DNA of 64,000 nucleotides from JAKALX01 sp964508715 (lineage in GTDB: Bacteria > Chloroflexota > Dehalococcoidia > Tepidiformales > Tepidiformaceae). Below the pieces are notes generated by a model. That model saw nothing but the letters and a program-made list of their open reading frames with translations, was not told the DNA's origin and ran no database searches. The stretch spans positions 121,249 through 185,248 of the forward strand of contig CAZDUX010000006.1 in the NCBI GenBank assembly GCA_964508715.1, in the 5' to 3' direction. This document shows positions 34,336 through 42,307 of this stretch, one piece after another. The first letter of the stretch is position 1; each line of letters begins with the position of its first letter. The translations under genes and the position numbers were made by a program.

Positions 34336-34731
34336 ATGACTGATCGAAGGCCAGAACGGGTGTACGGGATGCTCGTCCGCGAGGGGCGGGTCTTCCTCTG
34401 TTCGTCTCCTGGTGGCCGTGGATTGCCCGGTGGCATCTTTCGCCCGCTCGCGGAGGACCGCAAGGTCGAACTCAAGGCGCATCTCTTCGACCAGCTCGGC
34501 ATCGAAGCGCGCTCCGTCTGGGCCCAGGGGGCGTTCGACTACCGCCACCCCGGTGAGCCTGAACCTGCATTCTCCGGCTTCTACAGCGTCTGGGAGTGGG
34601 ACGGAACGATCTCGTCAGCGCTCGGGGAATGGCTCGACCCGGACGGCGTGGCCGCTGCGCCCGAACTGCCCGCATCGCTCCGCGTGCTCCTCCTTTCGGT
34701 GCTCGAAACCGTGGCGCTAAGGACGACATGA
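34336..34731 (+). CDS. NUDIX-like protein
   Basis: 131 aa from ATG 34336 (ATG 34318 would add six residues). A NUDIX-like fold is suggested by 'YGMLVREGRVFLCSSPGGRG' and 'LPGGIFRPLAEDRKVELKAH', but the Nudix box lacks the usual REUxEE glutamates, so hydrolysis is doubtful. The next gene starts with a second degenerate NUDIX-like domain and overlaps by 4 nt (ATGA). The pair lies between trpE and trpG; their link to tryptophan metabolism is unknown. Confidence 0.6.
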   Translation: MTDRRPERVYGMLVREGRVFLCSSPGGRGLPGGIFRPLAEDRKVELKAHLFDQLGIEARSVWAQGAFDYRHPGEPEPAFSGFYSVWEWDGTISSALGEWLDPDGVAAAPELPASLRVLLLSVLETVALRTT

Positions 34732-35603
34732 ACCAGCAAATCGAGCTCGCCGCCATGATCATCCGCGAGGGCCGCCTCTGGCTGATGCGCCCCGCCCCCG
34801 CTGCCCCGTGGGAACTCCCCGGCGGCATCCTCCCCGAGATGAACGATGACATCGACGCCGAGATGGATGCGATCCTCCAGCGTATCGGTGTAAACGCCCC
34901 TGCCATCGAGGAGGATTTCATCGAGACGGTGCACCTCCCCGCCGAGAACGGGCGGCGTGTCTACAACATCTACGCACCGACCGGTTGGACGGGTGAACCC
35001 ATTGCGAGCCCGGGCATCAGCACGGCCTGGTTCGCTCCCGAAGAGCTGGAAGCGATCGCCATGGAACCACTCGTCCGCGAGGCGATCCTCGTGGCCTTTG
35101 GCCTCGCGGCGCCAAACGACCGCACGGCCGAGATCCTCGCGGCACTTGGCGGCGAGATGCCGTTCCAGCCCGAAGCGCTCCAACCCGCACCGCAAGGCGC
35201 TGAAACGCACAGCTCCCGCTTCGACGCCGGGCTCGATTTCCTTGGCACCATCAATGCCGTCGCCCCCGAACGCATCCGGGAGCGCCTCGAGCGCGCCTAC
35301 CCGGAACTCGCCGGAGCGGTCATCGAATCCGTGGGTGAGGCATGGACCGGTCCCGCCCTCGACCGCCGTATACGCAGCCTGCAGGTGGTCGCCATGCTCG
35401 CAGCGATGGGCCGCCATTCCACGCTTGCCACCCACATTCACGGTGCGCTCAACCATGGCGCAACGCCGGAGCAGATCGTCGACACCCTGCGCATGGTCGC
35501 GGTGTATGCCGGCTTTCCGGCTGCTCTCGAAGCGTGGGCCGTGATGGAAGAGGTCTTCAAGCGCCGTAACATCCCGCGGCCAAACCGGGGGTCCCTGGCA
35601 TGA
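34728..35603 (+). CDS. NUDIX-like domain fused to carboxymuconolactone-decarboxylase-like domain
   Basis: 291 aa. Residues 1-125 are NUDIX-like ('AAMIIREGRLWLMRPAPAAP', 'WELPGGILPEMND'), again without the Nudix-box glutamates. Residues of about 160-285 match the CMD/AhpD helical fold ('QVVAMLAAMGRHSTLATHIH', 'GALNHGATPEQIVDTLRMVA', 'AVYAGFPAALEAWAVMEEVF'), but with no cysteine in the CMD part, so peroxidase activity is unlikely. The gene overlaps both neighbours by 4 nt. This fusion within a trp operon is unfamiliar to me. Confidence 0.7.
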   Translation: MNQQIELAAMIIREGRLWLMRPAPAAPWELPGGILPEMNDDIDAEMDAILQRIGVNAPAIEEDFIETVHLPAENGRRVYNIYAPTGWTGEPIASPGISTAWFAPEELEAIAMEPLVREAILVAFGLAAPNDRTAEILAALGGEMPFQPEALQPAPQGAETHSSRFDAGLDFLGTINAVAPERIRERLERAYPELAGAVIESVGEAWTGPALDRRIRSLQVVAMLAAMGRHSTLATHIHGALNHGATPEQIVDTLRMVAVYAGFPAALEAWAVMEEVFKRRNIPRPNRGSLA

Positions 35604-36247
35604 AGGCGATGCTCTGGGACCTCGACGATACCCTCCTGGACACCCTGCCCGGGCGGATGCGTGCCCTTGCCCACGCGTACGAGGTCAACCTTGGCTGCAA
35701 GACCGACCCCGAGGCGCTCTGGCGCTCGCACCGCGGCGGCACGCTCGAGGACCTTGGCCGCCGCCTGGTGGGCGACCGTTTCCAGCTCTTCGCCGACACC
35801 TACCGCGACTATTACTACACGCACGAACGTGCACCGCGCCCGTTCGAGGGCATTGCCCTCGTCCTCGAGACGATTCGCGAGGCCCGCATTCCGATGGCTG
35901 TCGTCACCTCGAAGATCGCGTGGGGCGCCACCGATGAGCTCGCCAAAGCCGGGATCCTCCAGCACGTCCAGGTCGTTGTCGGCTATGACGACACCGAGCT
36001 CCACAAGCCCGACCCGGAGCCCGTCTTCGAAGCTCTCGACCGCCTCTGCCTCGCCTCCGAGCAGGACGTGCTCTTTGTCGGCGACAGCCCGGCCGACATC
36101 TGGGCAGCGCGCAACGCCGGCATCAAGTCGGTTGCCGCGCTCTGGGGCACCCTCGACGCCGAGCTCCTCCTCGATGCGATCCCGGATTACCGGGCCGAGC
36201 GCCCCCTGGGCATCCTCGACGTCCTGCGCGAGGTGCTCCTCCCATGA
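35600..36247 (+). CDS. HAD-superfamily phosphatase
   Basis: 215 aa. All four HAD motifs: 'DLDDTLLDT' (nucleophile Asp), 'VVTSKIAWGA', 'LHKPDPEPVFE' (Lys) and 'FVGDSPADIWAARN'. It resembles phosphoglycolate-phosphatase-like enzymes. It overlaps its neighbours on both sides by 4 nt and so is certainly part of the trp transcript. The substrate is unknown. Confidence 0.88.
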   Translation: MKAMLWDLDDTLLDTLPGRMRALAHAYEVNLGCKTDPEALWRSHRGGTLEDLGRRLVGDRFQLFADTYRDYYYTHERAPRPFEGIALVLETIREARIPMAVVTSKIAWGATDELAKAGILQHVQVVVGYDDTELHKPDPEPVFEALDRLCLASEQDVLFVGDSPADIWAARNAGIKSVAALWGTLDAELLLDAIPDYRAERPLGILDVLREVLLP

Positions 36248-36576
36248 GTGAGCCCGTGCTCTCCAAGCAGGTTGCGCACGTCGGTGTCCGCTTCTACCGC
36301 CTCGGTGGTGTCGAGCTGACGCTCGTGCCCCTGCTCGCGGAGGTGGCCGCCTTCACGCGCTCTGCGGGCGATGGCTATTTCCTCGTCGCCATCATCGGCG
36401 AACCGGGCACCTGTTACCCGCTCAATCTGCGCTCACCCGCCTCGTTCGAGCCCGATTACCTCGGCAAGAAGTTCAGGCTCGACAGGCGAGGCTACGGCTG
36501 CACACCCGACGAACTCGCCGCCACCCTGCGGCATATCGCGGAAGACCTGCGTTCAGAGGAGGGACTCGACCGATGA
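36244..36576 (+). CDS. hypothetical protein in trp operon
   Basis: 110 aa, alpha/beta, no transmembrane or signal sequence. 'GVELTLVPLLAEVAAFTRSA' and 'IGEPGTCYPLNLRSPASFEP' are its most distinctive parts. I do not recognise a family. It overlaps the HAD gene before it and trpG after it by 4 nt each, so it is translated as part of the operon. Confidence 0.65.
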   Translation: MSEPVLSKQVAHVGVRFYRLGGVELTLVPLLAEVAAFTRSAGDGYFLVAIIGEPGTCYPLNLRSPASFEPDYLGKKFRLDRRGYGCTPDELAATLRHIAEDLRSEEGLDR

Positions 36577-37154
36577 CCACGCTGCTCATCGATAACTACG
36601 ACAGCTTCACCTACAACCTCTACCAGTACTTCGCCGAACTCGGCGCGGAGGTCATCGTCCGCCGCAATGACCAGCTGACCATCGACGAGATTCGCGAAAT
36701 GGCGCCCGACCACATCGTCATCTCGCCCGGCCCCGGCGACCCGACGGAGGCCGGTATCTCGCGGGAGGTCATCCGCGAGTTCGGGGGCAAAGTCCCGGTC
36801 CTTGGCGTCTGCCTGGGCCACCAGTGCATTTACGACGTCTACGGAGGCGATGTCACGGGGGCGGGTGAGATCAAGCACGGCAAGGCGTCGGTCATTCACC
36901 ACGACGGCAAGGGCGTGTTCGCCGGCGTTCCGCAGGATTTTCATGCTGTCCGCTACCATTCGCTCGCCGGCACCCCCGGTTCGCAGCCGCCAGCGCTGGA
37001 AGTCACGGCCACCAGCGAGACCGGCATCATCATGGGCGTCCGGCATAGAGAGCTGATAGTCGAAGGTGTCCAGTTTCACCCCGAGTCGATCGGCACCGAG
37101 CACGGCAAGGTCATGATCGGGAACTTCCTGCAGATGGAGGGCGGGCGATGGTAA
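36573..37154 (+). CDS. trpG: anthranilate synthase component II (glutamine amidotransferase)
   Basis: 193 aa. Class I glutaminase: 'IDNYDSFTYNLYQYF', nucleophile Cys80 in 'PVLGVCLGHQCIYDVYGG' and the His/Glu of 'GVQFHPESIGTEHG'. It gives ammonia to TrpE. It may also serve aminodeoxychorismate synthase (pabA), as in many bacteria. The next gene, trpD, overlaps it (ATGGTAA). Confidence 0.95.
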   Translation: MTTLLIDNYDSFTYNLYQYFAELGAEVIVRRNDQLTIDEIREMAPDHIVISPGPGDPTEAGISREVIREFGGKVPVLGVCLGHQCIYDVYGGDVTGAGEIKHGKASVIHHDGKGVFAGVPQDFHAVRYHSLAGTPGSQPPALEVTATSETGIIMGVRHRELIVEGVQFHPESIGTEHGKVMIGNFLQMEGGRW

Positions 37155-38170
37155 TGCAGGATGCGATCCGTGCCCTGGTGGAAGGCCCGGGCCTCACCGC
37201 GGAGCTCGCCACCGGCGCGATGGAAGAGATCATGACCGGCGCGGCAACACCTGCCCAGATCGGGGCATTCCTCGCCACGCTCCGAGTGCGTGGTGAAACC
37301 CCCGAGATCGTCTCTGCTGCCCTCGGTGTCCTTACCCGCCACGCGGAGCCCTGTGAGGCCGGCGACGTGATCGATATCGTGGGTACCGGCGGCGATGGTG
37401 CTGACACGGTGAACGTCTCGACGACTGCGGCAATCGTGGTCGCCGCCGCGGGCGTCCGTGTCGCCAAGCACGGCAACCGTGCCGCCTCGTCGAAGTGCGG
37501 CGCGGCCGACGTCCTCGAAGCGCTCGGTGCGAGGACCGATATCGGAGGCGCCGAGGCCGCACGGATCATCGATGCTGCCGGTTTCTGCTTTCTCTTCGCC
37601 CAGCGGTTCCACCCGGCGATGCGCCACGTTGGCGGCCCCCGGCGTGAGTTGGCTGTGCGGACCATCTTCAACATCCTCGGCCCGCTGGCGAACCCCGCAC
37701 GCCCGCGCGAGATGCTCGTCGGTGTTGGTGCGAAAACGCTCGCACCACTCGTAGCAGAAACCTTTGCCCTCCGCGGCATGAAACGCACCATCGTCGTCCA
37801 CTCGGCTGACGGCCTCGATGAAATCAGCCCGGCCGGGGTCACGCACGCCTGGTATGTGGCGGATGGCCGCGTTGTCCAGCGTGACCTTTGCCCGGAGGAC
37901 TTCGGCCTGCCCCGCCATCCGCTCGATTCGATTGTCGGCGGCGACCCCGATCACAACGCAGGTGAACTCCTCGCCGTCCTCGATGGCCGCGAAGGGCCGG
38001 TGACGGATTTCGTCCTCATGACGGCGTCGGCTGCCCTCTTCGTCGCTGGAAAGACCGACGACCTCGAGGCCGGTGTGGCGCTTGCGCGCGAGGCAATCGC
38101 CAGTGGCCGCGCACACGAGGTTTTCGACCGCTATGTGGCCATGAGCCGGGAGCTGGCGCCGGGTGAGTGA
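37148..38170 (+). CDS. trpD: anthranilate phosphoribosyltransferase
   Basis: 340 aa. Transfers phosphoribose to anthranilate. 'VDIVGTGGDGADTVNVSTTA' is the PRPP-binding signature, with 'VAKHGNRAASSKCGAADVLE' and 'HPAMRHVGGPRRELAVRTIF' (usually HPAMKxV) following. ATG 37148 overlaps the trpG stop by 7 nt; its own stop overlaps trpC (GTGAGTGA). Confidence 0.97.
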   Translation: MVMQDAIRALVEGPGLTAELATGAMEEIMTGAATPAQIGAFLATLRVRGETPEIVSAALGVLTRHAEPCEAGDVIDIVGTGGDGADTVNVSTTAAIVVAAAGVRVAKHGNRAASSKCGAADVLEALGARTDIGGAEAARIIDAAGFCFLFAQRFHPAMRHVGGPRRELAVRTIFNILGPLANPARPREMLVGVGAKTLAPLVAETFALRGMKRTIVVHSADGLDEISPAGVTHAWYVADGRVVQRDLCPEDFGLPRHPLDSIVGGDPDHNAGELLAVLDGREGPVTDFVLMTASAALFVAGKTDDLEAGVALAREAIASGRAHEVFDRYVAMSRELAPGE

Positions 38171-38990
38171 GCCGACCATCCTCGACCGCATCGTTGCGCA
38201 GCGCCGCCTCGATACCGCCGGGGCGAAAGCGCGCGTGCCCGAGGCGGAACTGAGGGCGCGGCTCACGGGTTCTCTCCCGCGTATCGGTTTCACCGAACGC
38301 CTGCGAGCCGCGGGTCCGGTCGCCCTCATCGCCGAGATCAAGCGCGCCTCGCCGAGCAAGGGCGATATCGCTCCTGGCATCGATGCTGCCAGCCAGGGCC
38401 GCGTCTACGCCGCGGCGGGTGCGGCAGGTATCTCCGTTCTCACCGAGCCCACCTGGTTCAAGGGCACCCTCGACGACATGCTCGCCGTTCGCGGGGTGGT
38501 CGACGGCATGGGCGATGACCGTCCCGGCATCCTCCGCAAGGACTTCATCGTCGACCCGTACCAGCTTCTCGAGGCCGCGGTGTACGGCGCCGATGCCGCC
38601 CTTCTCATCGTCGCCTGCCTCGACGATGCCACCCTCGTGGGGCTCATCGGCGAGTGCCGTCGTCTCGGGCTCGAACCGCTCGTCGAGGTCAACAACGCGG
38701 AAGAGGCCGAGCGTGCGGTCGCTGCCGGGGCCACGCTCATCGGCATCAATAATCGTGACCTCCGCAGCTTCACCGTCGATCTCTCCACCACCGATCGCCT
38801 CGCGGGTATCATCCCCGGGGATGTGCTCATTGCCGCCCTCAGCGGTATCAGCACCCGTGCCGATGTCGAGCGCTTCGAAGCAGTTGGCACCCGCGCGGTC
38901 CTCGTCGGTGAGTCTCTCATGGCGGCCGCAGATCCCGCGGCGAAGGTGCGCGAACTCCTGGGTGCCGGTGCACGGAAGGCGGGCGCCTGA
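38163..38990 (+). CDS. trpC: indole-3-glycerol-phosphate synthase
   Basis: 275 aa, GTG start overlapping trpD. TIM barrel: 'ALIAEIKRASPSKGDIAPGI' holds the catalytic Lys and phosphate-binding residues, 'RKDFIVDPYQLLEAAVYGAD' another Lys, 'LVEVNNAEEAERAV' and 'INNRDLRSFTVDL' complete the site. Stand-alone enzyme, not fused to TrpF. The next gene starts at its last base. Confidence 0.97.
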   Translation: MSEPTILDRIVAQRRLDTAGAKARVPEAELRARLTGSLPRIGFTERLRAAGPVALIAEIKRASPSKGDIAPGIDAASQGRVYAAAGAAGISVLTEPTWFKGTLDDMLAVRGVVDGMGDDRPGILRKDFIVDPYQLLEAAVYGADAALLIVACLDDATLVGLIGECRRLGLEPLVEVNNAEEAERAVAAGATLIGINNRDLRSFTVDLSTTDRLAGIIPGDVLIAALSGISTRADVERFEAVGTRAVLVGESLMAAADPAAKVRELLGAGARKAGA

Positions 38991-39538
38991 TGGCCATCCT
39001 CGTCCAGATGCATGGCGACCCCGGGAGTGGCAAGAGCACCCTTGCACGCGCCATCGGCCGCCTGCTCCCGGCGATTGTTCTCGACAAGGACGCTCTCTCA
39101 TCGGCCAACATCCGTGCCGGTGTGGACCCGTCGCTGGCCGGCCCCGCTGCCTACGAGGCGATGCGCGAACTTGGCGCCGACCTTCTCGCGGCCGGTCACA
39201 ACGTCATCTTCGATAGCGCCTGCGCGTGGCCGATCATCGAAGAGCGCGGCCGTGCCCTCGCTGCCCGCTTTGGCGTTGTCTGGGCCATGATCGAGACCGC
39301 CTGCCCTGACGCGGTCATCGATGAGCGTCTCGGTAGCCGCTCGGGGCGCGAATCGCAGCCGGCCGCACGGACCAGCCTCTACGCCCGCCCCGGGACCTGC
39401 CGCCCGTCCTGCGAACGGCTCGTTCTCGATTCCACGCGACCCGCCGGTGAGCTTGCGATCGACGCGGTCATCTACCTTCGCACCCTGTCGGAGGGGAGCC
39501 CGCTCGCCGGCGCCGTTAGCAATGAGGCGCAGCGATGA
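38990..39538 (+). CDS. P-loop kinase/ATPase, unknown substrate
   Basis: 182 aa. Walker A 'MHGDPGSGKSTLARAIGRLL' begins the protein; 'IVLDKDALSSANIRAGV' and 'HNVIFDSACAWPIIEERGRA' resemble small zeta-toxin/gluconokinase-like AAA_33 kinases that phosphorylate small molecules. The start directly abuts trpC and the end overlaps trpF (ATGA). No antitoxin is adjacent, so a toxin role is unlikely. Its role in the trp operon is unexplained. Confidence 0.8.
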   Translation: MAILVQMHGDPGSGKSTLARAIGRLLPAIVLDKDALSSANIRAGVDPSLAGPAAYEAMRELGADLLAAGHNVIFDSACAWPIIEERGRALAARFGVVWAMIETACPDAVIDERLGSRSGRESQPAARTSLYARPGTCRPSCERLVLDSTRPAGELAIDAVIYLRTLSEGSPLAGAVSNEAQR

Positions 39539-40272
39539 CCCTCGTGAAAATCTGCGGCCTGCGCGACCCGGAGACCGCTCTCGAAGCGGCCCGGGCTGGC
39601 GCCGATTTCGTCGGCCTCATGTTCGCGGAGTCGAAGCGCAAGGTGACCCCGCAGGAGTGCTACGACATCGTCGAGGCGCTCAAGGAGCAGCGAACACAGG
39701 GCCGCGACGTCCAGTGGGACGCCCCCCGGCGGGGTGAAGTCTCGGCGGCGAGCTGGTACCCGGCGTGGGCCGATGCCATCGAGATGGCGGTTGCCCGCTG
39801 GCGCCCGCTCATCGTGGGTGTCTTCGCCGACCAGCCGGTGGGTGACGTCAACGAGATCGCCGAAGCGGCGGGCCTCGACCTCGTCCAGCTCTCCGGCGGA
39901 GAGGACGACGAGTTCGTCCGCCGGGTCGAACGCCCCGTCATCCGCGTCGTCCACGTTGCCGCGCAGATGACCGCTTTCGACATCAACGATGCAGCTCCTT
40001 CGGGCTATTCGGCGGCGTTGATGCTCGACACCGCGAGCGCAGGCGCCCGCGGAGGTACCGGCGAATCGTTCGACTGGGAGCTTGCGGGCGAGGTTGGCGA
40101 ACGCACACCCTGTTTCGTTGCCGGCGGGCTGACGCCGGAGAACGTGGCCGGGGCCGTCCGTATCGCCAACCCCTGGGCCGTCGATGTTTCGAGCGGTGTC
40201 GAGACCGATGGCAAGAAAGACATCGAGAAGATCCGCGCCTTCATCCGCGCGGCGAAAGGGAACTCGCGTTGA
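39535..40272 (+). CDS. trpF: phosphoribosylanthranilate isomerase with internal insertion
   Basis: 245 aa, about 35 longer than the usual 200-210. Amadori rearrangement catalysis uses the Cys of 'VKICGLRDPETALEAA' and the Asp of 'AALMLDTASAGARGGTGESF'; 'VAGGLTPENVAGAVRI' and 'AVDVSSGVETDGKKD' bind phosphate. The extra residues lie at about 48-88, between 'TPQECYDIVEALKEQ' and 'RPLIVGVFADQPVGD'. Catalytic residues are intact, so it is probably functional. Confidence 0.95.
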   Translation: MTLVKICGLRDPETALEAARAGADFVGLMFAESKRKVTPQECYDIVEALKEQRTQGRDVQWDAPRRGEVSAASWYPAWADAIEMAVARWRPLIVGVFADQPVGDVNEIAEAAGLDLVQLSGGEDDEFVRRVERPVIRVVHVAAQMTAFDINDAAPSGYSAALMLDTASAGARGGTGESFDWELAGEVGERTPCFVAGGLTPENVAGAVRIANPWAVDVSSGVETDGKKDIEKIRAFIRAAKGNSR

Positions 40273-41468
40273 GTACAGATGCACAGCTCGAGCCGCTGGC
40301 TCCCCGGTTCGGCGAATTCGGCGGGCGCTACGTCCCCGAGACCCTCGTTGGCGCACACGAAGAGCTCGAAGCGGCCTACGACGAGGCGCGCCGCGATCCC
40401 GCCTTCCAGGCCGAACTCGACCACCTGCTGAAGCACTACGTGGGGCGCGCCACGCCGCTCTACTTCGCCGAGCACCTGACGAAGGAGTGCGGCGGCGCAC
40501 GCATCTGGCTCAAGCGCGAAGACCTCGCCCATACCGGGGCCCACAAGATCAACAACGCCCTTGGCCAGGCACTCCTCGCGAAACGGCTCGGGAAGCCTCG
40601 CATCATCGCCGAGACGGGCGCCGGACAGCACGGCGTTGCCACGGCGACCGTTTGTGCCATGCTCGGCTTCGAGTGCGCCGTCTACATGGGCAGCGAGGAC
40701 ATCCAGCGCCAGTCGCTCAACGTCTTCCGCATGAAGATGCTCGGCGCCGAGGTCGTCTCGGTCGATTCGGGTTCGAAGACCCTCAAGGACGCGATCAACG
40801 AGGCGATGCGCGACTGGGTCACGAACGTCCGCACGACGCACTACATCATCGGTTCGGCCATCGGCCCGCACCCCTACCCGACAATGGTTCGCGACTTCCA
40901 GTCCGTCATCGGCAAGGAGGCTCGCCAGCAGATGCTGGAGCAGGCGGGCAAGCTCGCGGATGTGGCCATCGCCTGCGTTGGCGGTGGCAGCAACGCGATC
41001 GGCCTCTTCCACCCGCTCGTCGATGACCCGACGCGGCTCATCGGTGTCGAGGCTGGTGGCAGCGGTGTTGGCTCCGGCAAGCACTCGGCGACACTCGTCG
41101 CGGGCCGCCCCGGGGTCCTGCATGGCACGAAGACGTACCTCCTCCAGGACCCCAACGGCCAGATCCTCGAGACGCACAGCATCAGCGCCGGCCTCGACTA
41201 CCCCGGCGTCGGCCCCGAGCACTCCTGGCTCAAGACCAGTGAGCGAGCCGAGTACGTCGCTGTCGACGACCGGCAGGCGCTCGAGGGCTTCCAGGCACTG
41301 ACTCGCACCGAGGGCATCATTCCTGCACTCGAGCCATCGCATGCCATCTACCACGCCATCCAGGTCGCGAGAACGATGAGCCCGGGCGAGGATGTGCTCG
41401 TCGGTCTCAGCGGCCGGGGCGACAAGGACATGCACACCGTTGCTTCCGCCCTTGGAGTCACACTCTGA
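40269..41468 (+). CDS. trpB: tryptophan synthase beta chain, standard TrpB1
   Basis: 399 aa, TTG start overlapping trpF by 4 nt. 'REDLAHTGAHKINNALGQAL' holds the PLP lysine and 'CVGGGSNAIGLFHPLVDDP' binds the phosphate. It is the partner of TrpA, encoded 840 bp downstream after a CPBP protease gene. A second, TrpB2-type gene leads the same operon. Confidence 0.97.
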   Translation: MSTDAQLEPLAPRFGEFGGRYVPETLVGAHEELEAAYDEARRDPAFQAELDHLLKHYVGRATPLYFAEHLTKECGGARIWLKREDLAHTGAHKINNALGQALLAKRLGKPRIIAETGAGQHGVATATVCAMLGFECAVYMGSEDIQRQSLNVFRMKMLGAEVVSVDSGSKTLKDAINEAMRDWVTNVRTTHYIIGSAIGPHPYPTMVRDFQSVIGKEARQQMLEQAGKLADVAIACVGGGSNAIGLFHPLVDDPTRLIGVEAGGSGVGSGKHSATLVAGRPGVLHGTKTYLLQDPNGQILETHSISAGLDYPGVGPEHSWLKTSERAEYVAVDDRQALEGFQALTRTEGIIPALEPSHAIYHAIQVARTMSPGEDVLVGLSGRGDKDMHTVASALGVTL

Positions 41469-41491
41469 TCGCCGGTGCCAAGCCAGCGCGC

Positions 41492-42301
41492 GTGACGCCG
41501 CAGGGCTGGGGGCCGAAGCAGGTCGTCATCGGGCTTGCCCTGGCCGGGCTCTCGTTCGTCTTTACGGCCGGCCTCCTCGTCGCTCTCGTTGCGGCCGTTG
41601 GCGCCGATTACCAGCTTCGCGACGTTGGCGACTGGTTCGACAAGGCGAACGCTGTGGCGAAGTACGCGGATGAGCGGCTCCAGGCCGCCGCAACCGGCAA
41701 GGAACTCCCCGCACCGCCGCGTATCACGGCCGATATGACCGCCGTGAAGCTTGGCTTTGCGACCACGCTTGTCTACGAGTCCCTTCTCATCGCCATCGCG
41801 GGCGGGGCAACGAAGGAGACCTTCACCGGCCTGGTGAAGGCGCTCGGGCTCCACCGTTATAACGTCATGTGGTTGTGGCGTCCGGCGCTCTTCGTCGTCG
41901 CCGCCTATCTCTTCACGGGGCTCTATGTCATCGCCATGCAGGCGATTGGCATCGACTTCCTCGTACCCCAGAGCACCGTGCCCGATGCCGTCACACGCGA
42001 TGCAGGAGCGATGGCCATCGCCACCGTGGTTGCCGCCATCGCGGCGCCGATCAGTGAAGAGACGTTCTTTCGCGGCTTCGTTTTCACGGGACTGCTCCGC
42101 TGGGGGTTCTGGCCCGCGGCTGCGGTCTCGGCCGGGCTCTTCACGCTCGCCCACCTGGACCCGGGGAGCATCATCCCGTTCTTCTGTATCGGGATCGCAC
42201 TCGCCTATCTCTACTGGTCGCGCGGCTCTCTCTGGGAGAGCATCGCTTTCCACGCCATGTTCAACTCTGTCAGCATCCTGCTGCTCTACGCCGGGAGGTA
42301 A
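41492..42301 (+). CDS. CPBP-family intramembrane metalloprotease
   Basis: 269 aa, GTG start. Six or so hydrophobic helices; the CPBP (Abi) motifs are 'ISEETFFRGFVFTGLL' (EExxxR), 'LFTLAHLDPGSIIPF' and 'SIAFHAMFNSVSILLL'. It is a membrane protein. It sits between trpB and trpA, an uncommon place; its relation to tryptophan synthesis is unknown. It is 23 bp from trpB and 6 bp from trpA. Confidence 0.88.
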   Translation: MTPQGWGPKQVVIGLALAGLSFVFTAGLLVALVAAVGADYQLRDVGDWFDKANAVAKYADERLQAAATGKELPAPPRITADMTAVKLGFATTLVYESLLIAIAGGATKETFTGLVKALGLHRYNVMWLWRPALFVVAAYLFTGLYVIAMQAIGIDFLVPQSTVPDAVTRDAGAMAIATVVAAIAAPISEETFFRGFVFTGLLRWGFWPAAAVSAGLFTLAHLDPGSIIPFFCIGIALAYLYWSRGSLWESIAFHAMFNSVSILLLYAGR

Positions 42302-42307
42302 CGAACC

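Noticed and set aside
38990..39538. Zeta-toxin-like toxin
   Set aside because: The P-loop is similar, but no antitoxin gene is next to it and it is embedded in the trp operon.
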